Positions 1 to 6,849 of a stretch of 17,027 nt of DNA are shown one piece after another. The stretch is from NCBI GenBank assembly GCA_039800165.1, contig JBDLRH010000118.1, positions 1-17,027 on the forward strand, written 5' to 3'. How positions within the stretch are numbered: position 1 is the first letter of the stretch; each line of letters starts with the position of its first letter. This DNA comes from JBDLRH01 sp039800165. Its GTDB lineage: Bacteria; Pseudomonadota; Gammaproteobacteria; Burkholderiales; Burkholderiaceae_C. Made by a program: the position numbers and the translations under genes. The notes under the pieces are model-generated. The model ran no database searches. It was not told where the DNA came from and saw nothing but the letters and a program-made list of their open reading frames with translations.

Positions 1-1098
1 CAGCACCTGGTCACCCCGGTGGTCGCCGCGGCGGTCCATGCGGGCGCGCACGGAGCCCTCCACTACCGGGTTGACGAGTTCCAGGGGGGACGGGTTGGCG
101 GCCAGGCTCAGGTGCACCGGGCCGCCCGGTGTGGTGACGTCCGAGCTGAAGCCCTGGTGGTACTTCACGTCGCCCGCGGGCAAATCCTCAGGGGCGGTGT
201 GGTCGAACTCGGCGAACAGGTCCTTGGGCATCTTGCCCAGGGTGTTGACCAGCACGTTCAGGCGGCCGCGGTGCGCCATGCCGATCACGATCTCCTGCAC
301 GCCCTTGGCGCCGGCCTGCTGGATCAGCTCGTCCATCGCGGCGATGAAGCTCTCGCCACCTTCAAGCGAGAAGCGCTTCTGGCCGACGTACTTGGTGTGC
401 AGGTAGCGCTCGAGGCCTTCGGCAGCCGTCAGGCGGTCAAGGATGTGCTTCTTCTTCTCGACACCGAAGTTCGGCTTGGAGCGGATGCTCTCGAGCTTTT
501 GCTGCCACCAGCGCTTTTGCGTCTGGTCGGTGGTGTGCATGAACTCGGCACCCAGCGTGCCGCAGTAGGTTTCGCGCAGCGCGTTCATCAGCTCGCGCAG
601 CGTCATCGTGTTCTTGCCGAAGAAGGTGTTGCTGGTGTTGAACACCGTCTCCTGGTCGGCATCGGCGAAGCCGTAGAACGACGGCTCCAGCTCGGGGATC
701 GGCGGGCGCTCGGTGCGCTTGAGCGGGTCGAGGTCGGCCCAGCGCTGCCCGACGTTGCGGTAGGCGGCAATCAGCTGCTGTACCGCGGTGCGCTTGCGGC
801 CGAGCTCGGAGTCGGCGCCCGACGCGACCACGATGCGCGACGCGCCCTGCTTGGCACGCTCGGCAAAGGCGCTGATGACCGGCATGTGCGGCACATCGCG
901 TGCCTCGGTGCCATCGACCGCGGGCACATGCTGCAGGGCGTCGAAATACTCGCGCCAGGTCTCGGGCACGCTGCCCGGATTGGCCAGGTAGTTCTCGTAC
1001 ATCTCTTCGACGTACGGGGCGTTGCCGCCGAACAGGTAGGAGTTGCCCTGGTAAGAGACGTAGACGGATGAACCCGTCTGGGGCGATGGATCGCTCAT
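1..1098 (-). CDS. sucA: 2-oxoglutarate dehydrogenase E1 component, N-terminal part
   Basis: Thiamine-diphosphate-dependent E1 subunit of the 2-oxoglutarate dehydrogenase complex (TCA cycle, cytoplasm). The minus-strand frame is open from an ATG at 1096-1098 to the left edge, giving 366 of about 950 residues. The start reads MSDPSPQTGSSVYVSYQGN, and the LFGGNAPYVEEMYENYL segment that follows is typical of the E1 N-terminal subunit-binding region. Further in come FMHTTD, RFSLEGGES near residue 240 and the cofactor-site motif GMAHRGRLNVL near residue 270. GGAGGT lies 9 bases before the start. The reading frame is intact up to the edge. It is separated from the sox genes by a terminator, so it is probably transcribed on its own, with sucB and lpd expected outside the window. 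Confidence 0.95.
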   Translation of the reverse strand, partial: MSDPSPQTGSSVYVSYQGNSYLFGGNAPYVEEMYENYLANPGSVPETWREYFDALQHVPAVDGTEARDVPHMPVISAFAERAKQGASRIVVASGADSELGRKRTAVQQLIAAYRNVGQRWADLDPLKRTERPPIPELEPSFYGFADADQETVFNTSNTFFGKNTMTLRELMNALRETYCGTLGAEFMHTTDQTQKRWWQQKLESIRSKPNFGVEKKKHILDRLTAAEGLERYLHTKYVGQKRFSLEGGESFIAAMDELIQQAGAKGVQEIVIGMAHRGRLNVLVNTLGKMPKDLFAEFDHTAPEDLPAGDVKYHQGFSSDVTTPGGPVHLSLAANPSPLELVNPVVEGSVRARMDRRGDHRGDQVL

Positions 1099-1113
1099 CT
1101 GGCGCTGACCTCC

Positions 1114-1130
1114 GTTCCCCTGCAGGGAAC
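1114..1130. promoter_or_regulatory. Dyad in the sucA leader
   Basis: GTTCCC and GGGAAC are perfect 6-base arms around a 5-base centre, just upstream of the GGAGGT ribosome-binding site of sucA. It could be an operator half-site pair or a leader hairpin. No known regulator was recognised, and I found no convincing -35/-10 pair nearby. Confidence 0.3.
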
Positions 1131-1260
1131 ATTAGCTGGTTGAACTACCTTCCGCGACACGGCTGAACCGGTTGGCGGATGCGACTGTGGCTGGAAGGGC
1201 CTTGAGTGCGGGTGGAATTGTGCCACCGAACCGCACCATTCTCAAAGCCGCGCGCGACGC

Positions 1261-1298
1261 CAAGACGCAAAAAAGGGGCCCGATGGCCCCCTGTCTTG
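1261..1298 (-). terminator. Rho-independent terminator of the sox operon
   Basis: Read on the minus strand, the RNA forms GGGGCC-ATCG-GGCCCC followed directly by six U residues (plus-strand A run 1269-1274). Outer arms CAAGAC (1261-1266) and GTCTTG (1293-1298) can extend the pairing. It lies about 60 bases after the soxB stop and before sucA, so it marks the end of the sox transcription unit. Confidence 0.9.
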
Positions 1299-1356
1299 CG
1301 CGAATGCACGCCGACGCTGTCAGCGACCGGTCAGTCTCGCGTTGGCTGCACGTGCA

Positions 1357-3099
1357 TCAGGCCACGCCCGGGTTGCCCGCCATGCCGATCAGGCGCGGCT
1401 GGTTGAGCCGGCGCGGCGCCACCTTGCCGCCGCGCGCCTTGAGCCACTGCTCGGCCAGGTCCCACACCTGCGGCAGCTTCTGGCTGCGCGCCTCTTCGGC
1501 CACCGGCGCCCAGCCGGCCACCTTGTACTTGCGGGACGCATCGAGCAGCTGGCCGCCCATGCGCATGTCGCTGATGCGCTGGCCCATGCCCGCGTTCGGA
1601 TCGCACGCATAGGTCAGGCCGCCCACCCGCACCATGTCGCCGCCCTGCTGGTAGTAGGGGTCGGGGTTGAAGAGGTTGTCGGCCACGTCTTCAAGAATCG
1701 TCTTGATCGTCTCGCCGGTCATCTCGGTCACCGTCGCATACGAATAGGTGGTGGCGGTCATGTCCAGCAGCCACTCGCGGGTGATGGCCTGCCCCGGCAG
1801 CAGCGAGGTGCCCCAGCGAAAGCCCGGAGAAAACGCGATCTGCGCGCCCTGCACGTCCATCAGCGCATCGAGCAGCAGCTGGTCGCCGGTGCCGTTGAAG
1901 TTGCCGCGCCGGTACAGCGTACCCTCGGTCACGGCCAGCCGCTCGGACAGCCTGGCCTCGTACGGCGCGCGGACGCGGTTGATCAGCGCGTCCATGTCCT
2001 TGTCGGCCGGCAGCATGTTGGCAAACACCGGCAGCAGCCGGTAGCGGTAGTCGCTGACCTTGCCGCCCTTCACGTCAAAGTCGAGCACGCCAAGGAACTT
2101 GCTGTTGGACCCTGCGTTGGTCACCAGCGTCTTGCCGCTCTTGTTGCTGACCACGGAGGCCACCGGCATGCCGTCGTGGGTGTGGCCGCCCAGAATGGCG
2201 TCGATGCCCGTCACGCGGCTGGCCATCTTCAGGTCCACATCCATGCCGTTGTGCGACAGCACCACCACCACCTGCGCGCCGCCTTTCGGCCCGTTCGCGC
2301 GCGCCTCGTCCACCACCTTCTGCAGGTTCTCTTCCTGGATGCCGAACTCCCACTCGGCCACCATGTAGCGCGGGTTGGCGATCGGCGTGTACGGGAAGGC
2401 CTGGCCGATGATCGCGCAGCGCACGCCGTTCATCTCGCGGATGACGTAGGGCTCGAACACCGGGTCACCGAAGTCATTGGTCTTGATGTTCTGGGCAACG
2501 AAATCCACCTTGCCCTTGAAGTCCTTCTCGACGATCTCCTTGACCCGCTGCATGCCGAGCGTGAACTCCCAGTGGCCGGTCATCACGTCCACACCCAGCA
2601 GCTTGCAGGCGTCCACCATGTCCTGACCGTTCGTCCACAGCGCCGTGCCGCTGCCCTGCCACGTGTCGCCGCCATCGAGCAGCAGCGCGCCAGGGCGGCT
2701 GGCCTTCATGCGCTTGACCAGTGTGGCCAGGTGCGCGAAGCCGCCCACCTTGCCGTAGCGCCGCGCCGCCTGCTCGAAGTCCAGATAGGTCAGCGCATGG
2801 GCGAGTTCGGTGCCGGGCCGCACGCCCGCCACCTTGAGCAGGTGCTCGCCCACCAGGTGCGGCAGTTGCCCGCGCATGCTGCCCACGCCGAGGTTAACGC
2901 TCGGCTCGCGAAAGTGGATCGGCTTGAGCTGCGCATGGCAGTCGGTCATGTGCAGGAACGACACGTTGCCAAAGCGCGGCACGTCGTACAGCGCGTTGGC
3001 GGCGGTGGCCGCATCGGCCTGCGCATGGCGCCCGAGCCCCATGCCTGCAACGACGCCGGCGCCAAGGACCTGCAGGAATTCGCGGTGGGTAAGGTTCAT
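1357..3099 (-). CDS. soxB: Sulfur oxidation protein SoxB (sulfate thiohydrolase)
   Basis: Periplasmic di-manganese hydrolase of the 5'-nucleotidase/metallophosphatase superfamily. It releases sulfate from the SoxY-bound S-thiosulfonate. The 580 residues match the family length. Visible metal-site motifs are MTDCHAQLKP (D53, H55), LLDGGDTWQGSG (about 140-151), TGHWEFT (H176), LSHNGMDVD (H283) and LGGHTHDGMP (H306, H308). The N-terminus is a Tat-like signal, LTHREFLQVLGAG, but the first arginine of the usual RR pair is His5, which is atypical. No clear Shine-Dalgarno precedes the ATG. An 18-base near-palindrome sits directly upstream. It is the last gene of soxCDYZAXB. The identification is secure; the export route is the open question. 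Confidence 0.97.
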   Translation of the reverse strand: MNLTHREFLQVLGAGVVAGMGLGRHAQADAATAANALYDVPRFGNVSFLHMTDCHAQLKPIHFREPSVNLGVGSMRGQLPHLVGEHLLKVAGVRPGTELAHALTYLDFEQAARRYGKVGGFAHLATLVKRMKASRPGALLLDGGDTWQGSGTALWTNGQDMVDACKLLGVDVMTGHWEFTLGMQRVKEIVEKDFKGKVDFVAQNIKTNDFGDPVFEPYVIREMNGVRCAIIGQAFPYTPIANPRYMVAEWEFGIQEENLQKVVDEARANGPKGGAQVVVVLSHNGMDVDLKMASRVTGIDAILGGHTHDGMPVASVVSNKSGKTLVTNAGSNSKFLGVLDFDVKGGKVSDYRYRLLPVFANMLPADKDMDALINRVRAPYEARLSERLAVTEGTLYRRGNFNGTGDQLLLDALMDVQGAQIAFSPGFRWGTSLLPGQAITREWLLDMTATTYSYATVTEMTGETIKTILEDVADNLFNPDPYYQQGGDMVRVGGLTYACDPNAGMGQRISDMRMGGQLLDASRKYKVAGWAPVAEEARSQKLPQVWDLAEQWLKARGGKVAPRRLNQPRLIGMAGNPGVA

Positions 3100-3100
3100 A

Positions 3101-3118
3101 TATCAGCGATCGTTGATA
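3101..3118. promoter_or_regulatory. 18-bp near-palindrome just upstream of soxB
   Basis: TATCAGCGATCGTTGATA reads the same on both strands except for one symmetric mismatch. It occupies the place where the soxB ribosome-binding site would be expected. It could be an operator or an RNA hairpin that limits SoxB translation. No known regulator is assigned. Confidence 0.35.
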
Positions 3119-3132
3119 AATACGGCCAAAGA

Positions 3133-3154
3133 AGACCCGGTCGAGGCCGGGTCT
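3133..3154 (-). terminator. Intercistronic hairpin between soxX and soxB
   Basis: AGACCCGG and CCGGGTCT are perfect 8-base arms around a 6-base loop. On the minus strand they are followed by TCTTTGG, a weak U-rich tail. It may be a partial terminator or an mRNA-stability element that lowers soxB output relative to the upstream genes. Confidence 0.5.
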
Positions 3155-3169
3155 GCAGGGTCGTCGCGC

Positions 3170-3817
3170 TTACTGGTTCACGGGCGACTTCGGGTCAAGC
3201 AGCAGCGCCATGATGTGCCTGATCTGCTGCTCGTTGAGGATGCCCATATGCCCCGCGCGCGGCATGTTCGAGCATGCGTTGTAGGCCTTGGAGTTGTAGA
3301 TCTTGCCCCAGGTGTACTCGACGATCGCCTTGGACGCCGGGCTGTTCGGGTCGGTCACGCCACGGATCTTGCCGTAGTTGTACAGGCTCGGACCCAGCGT
3401 GCCGAAGGAGATTTCTTCCTTGCTGATCTGGTGGCAGTTGTAGCAGTTGCCGCCCGCCGGCGTGCTGGCGGTGTCGGTCCAGGTCAGGCCGCGGCCGCTT
3501 TGCGCAATCGCCTCGCCCTGCTTCCAGTCGCCAAGGAACTTGCCGTCCGACGGCCACTTGATGGTTTTCATCTCCACCGCCTCGATCGCCTTGGCGGTGT
3601 CCTTGTCGATGCCCTTGCCACGCGCATCGGCGGCGCTGCAGGCCTTCAGCGAATCATCGACGGCGGTCACGCGCTCGACCTGGGCGATGCCCTTGGTGCG
3701 AAATGCCTCGCGCACCATGCGCTCGGTCATTGCATCGAGTTCCGACGGCGCCGGTACCGCAGCGCAGCCGGCCAGTGCCGCACAACCCAGCGCAGCCCAG
3801 AGGATCTTGGCATTCAT
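3170..3817 (-). CDS. soxX: Sulfur oxidation c-type cytochrome SoxX
   Basis: Haem c subunit of SoxXA, which couples thiosulfate oxidatively to the SoxY cysteine and passes electrons to small cytochromes. The protein has 215 residues from the ATG at 3817, which has AGGAG 9 bases upstream; the frame also extends upstream without any ribosome-binding site. The haem site is CYNCH (C125, C128, H129) after the GLTWTDTASTPAGGN segment. Met185 in SNMPRAGH is the probable axial ligand. It is longer than the roughly 155-residue SoxX of Paracoccus because of an N-terminal extension. The signal ends in a lipobox, L15-A-G-C18, so the mature protein may be a lipoprotein, which is unusual for a soluble periplasmic cytochrome. 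It lies 19 bases after soxA. Confidence 0.95.
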   Translation of the reverse strand: MNAKILWAALGCAALAGCAAVPAPSELDAMTERMVREAFRTKGIAQVERVTAVDDSLKACSAADARGKGIDKDTAKAIEAVEMKTIKWPSDGKFLGDWKQGEAIAQSGRGLTWTDTASTPAGGNCYNCHQISKEEISFGTLGPSLYNYGKIRGVTDPNSPASKAIVEYTWGKIYNSKAYNACSNMPRAGHMGILNEQQIRHIMALLLDPKSPVNQ

Positions 3818-3836
3818 CGTGAGTGTCTCCTGTACT

Positions 3837-4673
3837 TCAGCGCTTGACGGTGGGCACGGCCGACGCAGCGCCCTTGGAATTGACACCGAGGTACACGCTC
3901 AGTGCGGTCAGCGCATCGCTGCCGAAGCCCGGCTCGGGGAAGCGCTGCTGGCGGTAGCAGTCGTTCAGTCGCAATTGCATGCTCCACATCTGCCCGTTGG
4001 ACACGCGGTACGCGGGCCATGCGGCAAAGCCGATGCCGTCGCCCGGGTTCTTGGTGAGGTTGGGCAGGTCCTGCAGACGGATGCGCTTGCCGTCTTCGCC
4101 GTGGCACGACGCGCACGAGAAATCATGCGTGCCGGCACGCTGGAAGAAGATGCGCTTGCCCACCTCGTAGAAGGTGCGCTCCATCAGGTGCGACTGCGGC
4201 AGGTTGAATCGCATGCCCTTGGACTGCGCGGCCACAAAGGTGGCCAGTGCCGTCACGTTGGCCATTTCGCCGCGGCCAAAGTCCGTCTTGGCGATCGCTG
4301 CGGCATCGAAGCCCTGCAGCGTGGCCATGCAGTGCACCAGACGCTGCTCGAGGTCCATCACCTTGTTGGTGTCGGCAAAGTAGCGCGGCAGCTCGACAAA
4401 AGCGCCCTTGAGCACACCGGCACCCTTGCCCAGGTCGCAGGCTTCCAGCGACGCATTCTTCGGCCCGCGCTTTTTCTTCCACAGGTCTTCGCCCTTGGCC
4501 TCGAACAGCTCGGCCGGGTTGCCGTCGGCCAGCATGGCGCGGTATTCCTCGATCGCCTGGGTCGATGTCTTGGGCTGCTGCGCCAGCGCTGGCATCGCAG
4601 CCAGGGCGGCCAGCCCAACCACGCCGCCCAGTCGGGCGGGTGCGTGCAGCGGGCGCTTGGTGAAGATCGGCAT
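3837..4673 (-). CDS. soxA: Sulfur oxidation c-type cytochrome SoxA, monohaem type
   Basis: Catalytic subunit of SoxXA. The 278 residues begin with a Sec signal peptide, cleavage expected after PALA (residue 31). Only one haem motif is present, SCASCH (C187, C190, H191). The N-terminal domain has Cys79 and Cys115 where diheme SoxA proteins carry a second haem, so this is the monohaem form, with a probable disulfide there. Cys239 in RLNDCYRQQRFPEP is the family's persulfide-modified haem ligand. AGGAG precedes the ATG at good spacing. It is read with soxX 19 bases downstream and sits 73 bases after soxZ. The identification is secure. Confidence 0.96.
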   Translation of the reverse strand: MPIFTKRPLHAPARLGGVVGLAALAAMPALAQQPKTSTQAIEEYRAMLADGNPAELFEAKGEDLWKKKRGPKNASLEACDLGKGAGVLKGAFVELPRYFADTNKVMDLEQRLVHCMATLQGFDAAAIAKTDFGRGEMANVTALATFVAAQSKGMRFNLPQSHLMERTFYEVGKRIFFQRAGTHDFSCASCHGEDGKRIRLQDLPNLTKNPGDGIGFAAWPAYRVSNGQMWSMQLRLNDCYRQQRFPEPGFGSDALTALSVYLGVNSKGAASAVPTVKR

Positions 4674-4720
4674 CCTTGTCTCCTGTCGTTGTGAAATCGG
4701 CCTCTGCGGGCCCCATGGAT

Positions 4721-4741
4721 GCGGGTGCGCCAGGCACCCGC
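4721..4741 (-). other. Intercistronic hairpin between soxZ and soxA
   Basis: GCGGGTGC and GCACCCGC are perfect 8-base arms with a 5-base loop, six bases after the soxZ stop codon. There is no U tract, so it is more likely an mRNA-stability or processing element than a terminator. It would protect the 3' end of a soxYZ-containing message. Confidence 0.45.
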
Positions 4742-4746
4742 GCGGA

Positions 4747-5058
4747 TCACGACACCGTGGCTTCGTCGGTGCGGGTCTCGCCCTTGTTGTCCTTCCAGGT
4801 CACCGACACCTTGTCGCCGGCCTTGGCGCCCTTGATGGTGAACTGCAGGAAGGGGTTCTTGGACACCGCGGGGCCCCACTCGGCGCTGAACACCGGCTTG
4901 CCATTCAGGCTGGCGGTGACGTCGCTGATGAACCAGGCCGGGATCGTCTTGCCGGAAGCGTCGCGACGCTGGCCGGTTTCCATTTCGTGGCTCATGAGCA
5001 CGCGCACGGTGGCGTTGCCGCCCGAAGCTTGAGCGCGGATGCGCATCGGATCTGCCAT
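4747..5058 (-). CDS. soxZ: Thiosulfate oxidation carrier complex protein SoxZ
   Basis: Partner of SoxY in the periplasmic SoxYZ carrier. The 103 residues have no signal peptide, as is normal for SoxZ, which is exported together with the Tat substrate SoxY. Family features are the start MADPMRIRAQ, the segment LMSHEMETGQRRDASGK, IPAWFISDVTASLNG and the C-terminal VTWKDNKGETRTDEATV strand pair of an immunoglobulin-like fold. AAGGAG lies 8 bases before the ATG. The gene follows soxY by 42 bases. Length and sequence fit the family without any oddity. Confidence 0.96.
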   Translation of the reverse strand: MADPMRIRAQASGGNATVRVLMSHEMETGQRRDASGKTIPAWFISDVTASLNGKPVFSAEWGPAVSKNPFLQFTIKGAKAGDKVSVTWKDNKGETRTDEATVS

Positions 5059-5100
5059 GTTTGACTCCTTGATCTGTGGATGATGGAGGACGGCGCGCGA

Positions 5101-5556
5101 TCAGCCGCCGCAGCCGCCCAGGGTGACCTTGACTTCCTTCTTGGCGAAGAAGGCCTTGCCGTCGTTGGTGATGGCCACCGCGTACACGTCGGACGACTGG
5201 CCCATCTTGGCGCGGGTGGAGAAGTTGGCCACCACCGCTTCGGTGACGCCGAAGCTGGCCACCAGCGCGCTGGGGTTCTTCTCGACCAGGATCAGCAGCT
5301 GCTTGACGTTGGGCAGCGTGCTGGCAGCACCCAGCGGCACCACCGCGCCGTTTTCGGCGATGTCGGGTGCGGTCAGTGACACCGCGTCGCTGGCCGTGGG
5401 CGCAGCGCCACCGTAGGCCTTGATCGCATCAGCGATCGACTTGGCATCGAAGGCCGCCTTGTTGAAGGCCAGCGCGTACTGGGGGAACAGGCCGGTGGCG
5501 GCCAGCAGGCCGGCCACCTTGGCGCTGTGCTTGAGCATGTCTCGACGGTTGTGCAT
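5101..5556 (-). CDS. soxY: Thiosulfate oxidation carrier protein SoxY
   Basis: Carries all sulfur intermediates on a C-terminal swinging-arm cysteine. The 151 residues end in KVTLGGCGG, the diagnostic SoxY tail in which the cysteine is the attachment point. The N-terminus is a proper Tat signal, HNRRDMLKHSAKVAGLLAATG, consistent with folding and pairing with SoxZ before export. AGGAGA lies before the ATG. It is followed after 42 bases by soxZ and preceded by soxD after a 66-base gap. Confidence 0.97.
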   Translation of the reverse strand: MHNRRDMLKHSAKVAGLLAATGLFPQYALAFNKAAFDAKSIADAIKAYGGAAPTASDAVSLTAPDIAENGAVVPLGAASTLPNVKQLLILVEKNPSALVASFGVTEAVVANFSTRAKMGQSSDVYAVAITNDGKAFFAKKEVKVTLGGCGG

Positions 5557-5602
5557 CGTCTCTCTCCTGTGATGAAAACGTGATTGTCGCGCGGCGTGTT
5601 GC

Positions 5603-5614
5603 CAGGGCGCCCTG
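5603..5614. other. 12-bp palindrome between soxD and soxY
   Basis: CAGGGCGCCCTG is a perfect palindrome in the 66-base gap after the soxD stop. It can form only a short hairpin (GGGC/GCCC in the same stretch). It might add to the set of structured gaps in this operon, but taken alone it is weak evidence. Confidence 0.25.
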
Positions 5615-5622
5615 CCCGGCGA

Positions 5623-6849
5623 CTAGCGAGCGGCTCCCGCAGCCAGCCAGGCCGCGATCGCCTTGGCGTCTGCATCCGGCAGATTTTGCGCCGGCATCGG
5701 GATGGCTCCCCAGACGCCTTGCCCACCTGCCCTGATTTTGCCTGCCAGATAGTCTGCCTTGCCGGCATGCTTCTTGGCAATGTCGGCCCAGCTCGGGCCC
5801 ACCAGCTTGCGCTCGGCGGCGTGGCAGGCCATGCAGTTGTGCTTTTGCGCGAGGGCCTGCGCCGCAGCGTTGCCCGGTGCCGCGCCGGGGGCAGCGGCTG
5901 CTGCCGGTGCCGCCGTTGAGGCAGGCGCCGCAGCCGCGGGCCGGGGCGCCGCCTGCGCCACCACCGCCGGCGCGCCACGCGGCTGCTCGGGGCGGGTGGT
6001 GTCGGCGCCGCGCTGCGGGCCCACCGGGCGGTTCTGCTCGGCGAGGTTGCCGTGGGCGTTGCGCGCAAAGTCGGGCAGCAGCGAGGCCACCTTCGGCTCG
6101 GCCGCGCAGTTGCTCATGCACGCACTGCCCTGCGCATCCCACTTCGGCACGCCCTTGAACTCGTTGCCGGGCCACATCGCATGGGCGGTGGTCTTGCCGT
6201 TGCGGTTGGGCAGGCGCCTTTGCACGTCGGCCATGTTCTTGTCCGACAGCGTGAAGTCATCGGGCACCACGCCGCCGAGGTTCAGCATGAAAGCGGTGAC
6301 CGCATACACCTCTTCCACCGTCAGCGACTTCGGCGCGTTCCACGGCATCGCGCGGTTGATGTAGTCCCACAGGGTGGAGAGGGTGGACACCTTCATCAGC
6401 GTCGTGCGGCCAGGAAAGGACTCGTCGGTCAGGCGCGCCACACGGCCGGTCTCGATGTCCTTCTTGGTAGTGCCGCCCACCAGCGGGCTGAACACTTCAT
6501 TGGATTCGCCAAAGATGCCGTGGCACGAGGCGCACTTGCCCTCCCACACATCCTGGCCCCTGGCCACGCTGCCCGATCCGGGCGGCAGGCCCTTGAAGTC
6601 GGCCCGCACGTCGATGTCCCACGCGGCCACTTCCTTGGGCGTGGCCGCACGGCCAATGCCCGGGAACTCGGCGCGTGCGGAGGCAGGCGCGGCTGCGCTC
6701 ACCGCTGCGGCGGCCGATGCCTTGGCAGGCGCGGCCGACTGCGCCCAGGCGGTCGGTGCCACGGCAAGCGCCAGGGTCGTGGCCAGCCCGGGCAGCGAAC
6801 GCGCCGCCTTCAGCGCCACGGTGCGCATCGCATCACGACAGCTGGACAT
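5623..6849 (-). CDS. soxD: Diheme cytochrome c SoxD, sulfane dehydrogenase subunit
   Basis: Electron-accepting subunit of SoxCD sulfane dehydrogenase, which removes six electrons from SoxY-bound sulfane sulfur. It has 408 residues with a Sec signal ending near AWAQ (residue 37). The N-terminal SoxD domain has haem motif CASCH (C106, C109, H110) and probable ligand Met168. A CMSNC pair (C244, C248) follows. Residues about 280-330 form an Ala/Pro linker, then a second small cytochrome domain with CMACH (C339, C342, H343) and Met385. The ATG at 6849 has GAGGTG 5 bases upstream and overlaps soxC by 17 bases, suggesting translational coupling. A second in-frame ATG at 6828 lacks a ribosome-binding site. 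Confidence 0.94.
   Translation of the reverse strand: MSSCRDAMRTVALKAARSLPGLATTLALAVAPTAWAQSAAPAKASAAAAVSAAAPASARAEFPGIGRAATPKEVAAWDIDVRADFKGLPPGSGSVARGQDVWEGKCASCHGIFGESNEVFSPLVGGTTKKDIETGRVARLTDESFPGRTTLMKVSTLSTLWDYINRAMPWNAPKSLTVEEVYAVTAFMLNLGGVVPDDFTLSDKNMADVQRRLPNRNGKTTAHAMWPGNEFKGVPKWDAQGSACMSNCAAEPKVASLLPDFARNAHGNLAEQNRPVGPQRGADTTRPEQPRGAPAVVAQAAPRPAAAAPASTAAPAAAAAPGAAPGNAAAQALAQKHNCMACHAAERKLVGPSWADIAKKHAGKADYLAGKIRAGGQGVWGAIPMPAQNLPDADAKAIAAWLAAGAAR

Noticed and set aside
1342..3213. Plus-strand open frame of 623 codons
   Set aside because: It lies opposite soxB. Its His/Ala/Val/Arg-rich composition is what the antisense frame of a high-GC gene gives, and no motif or ribosome-binding site was seen.
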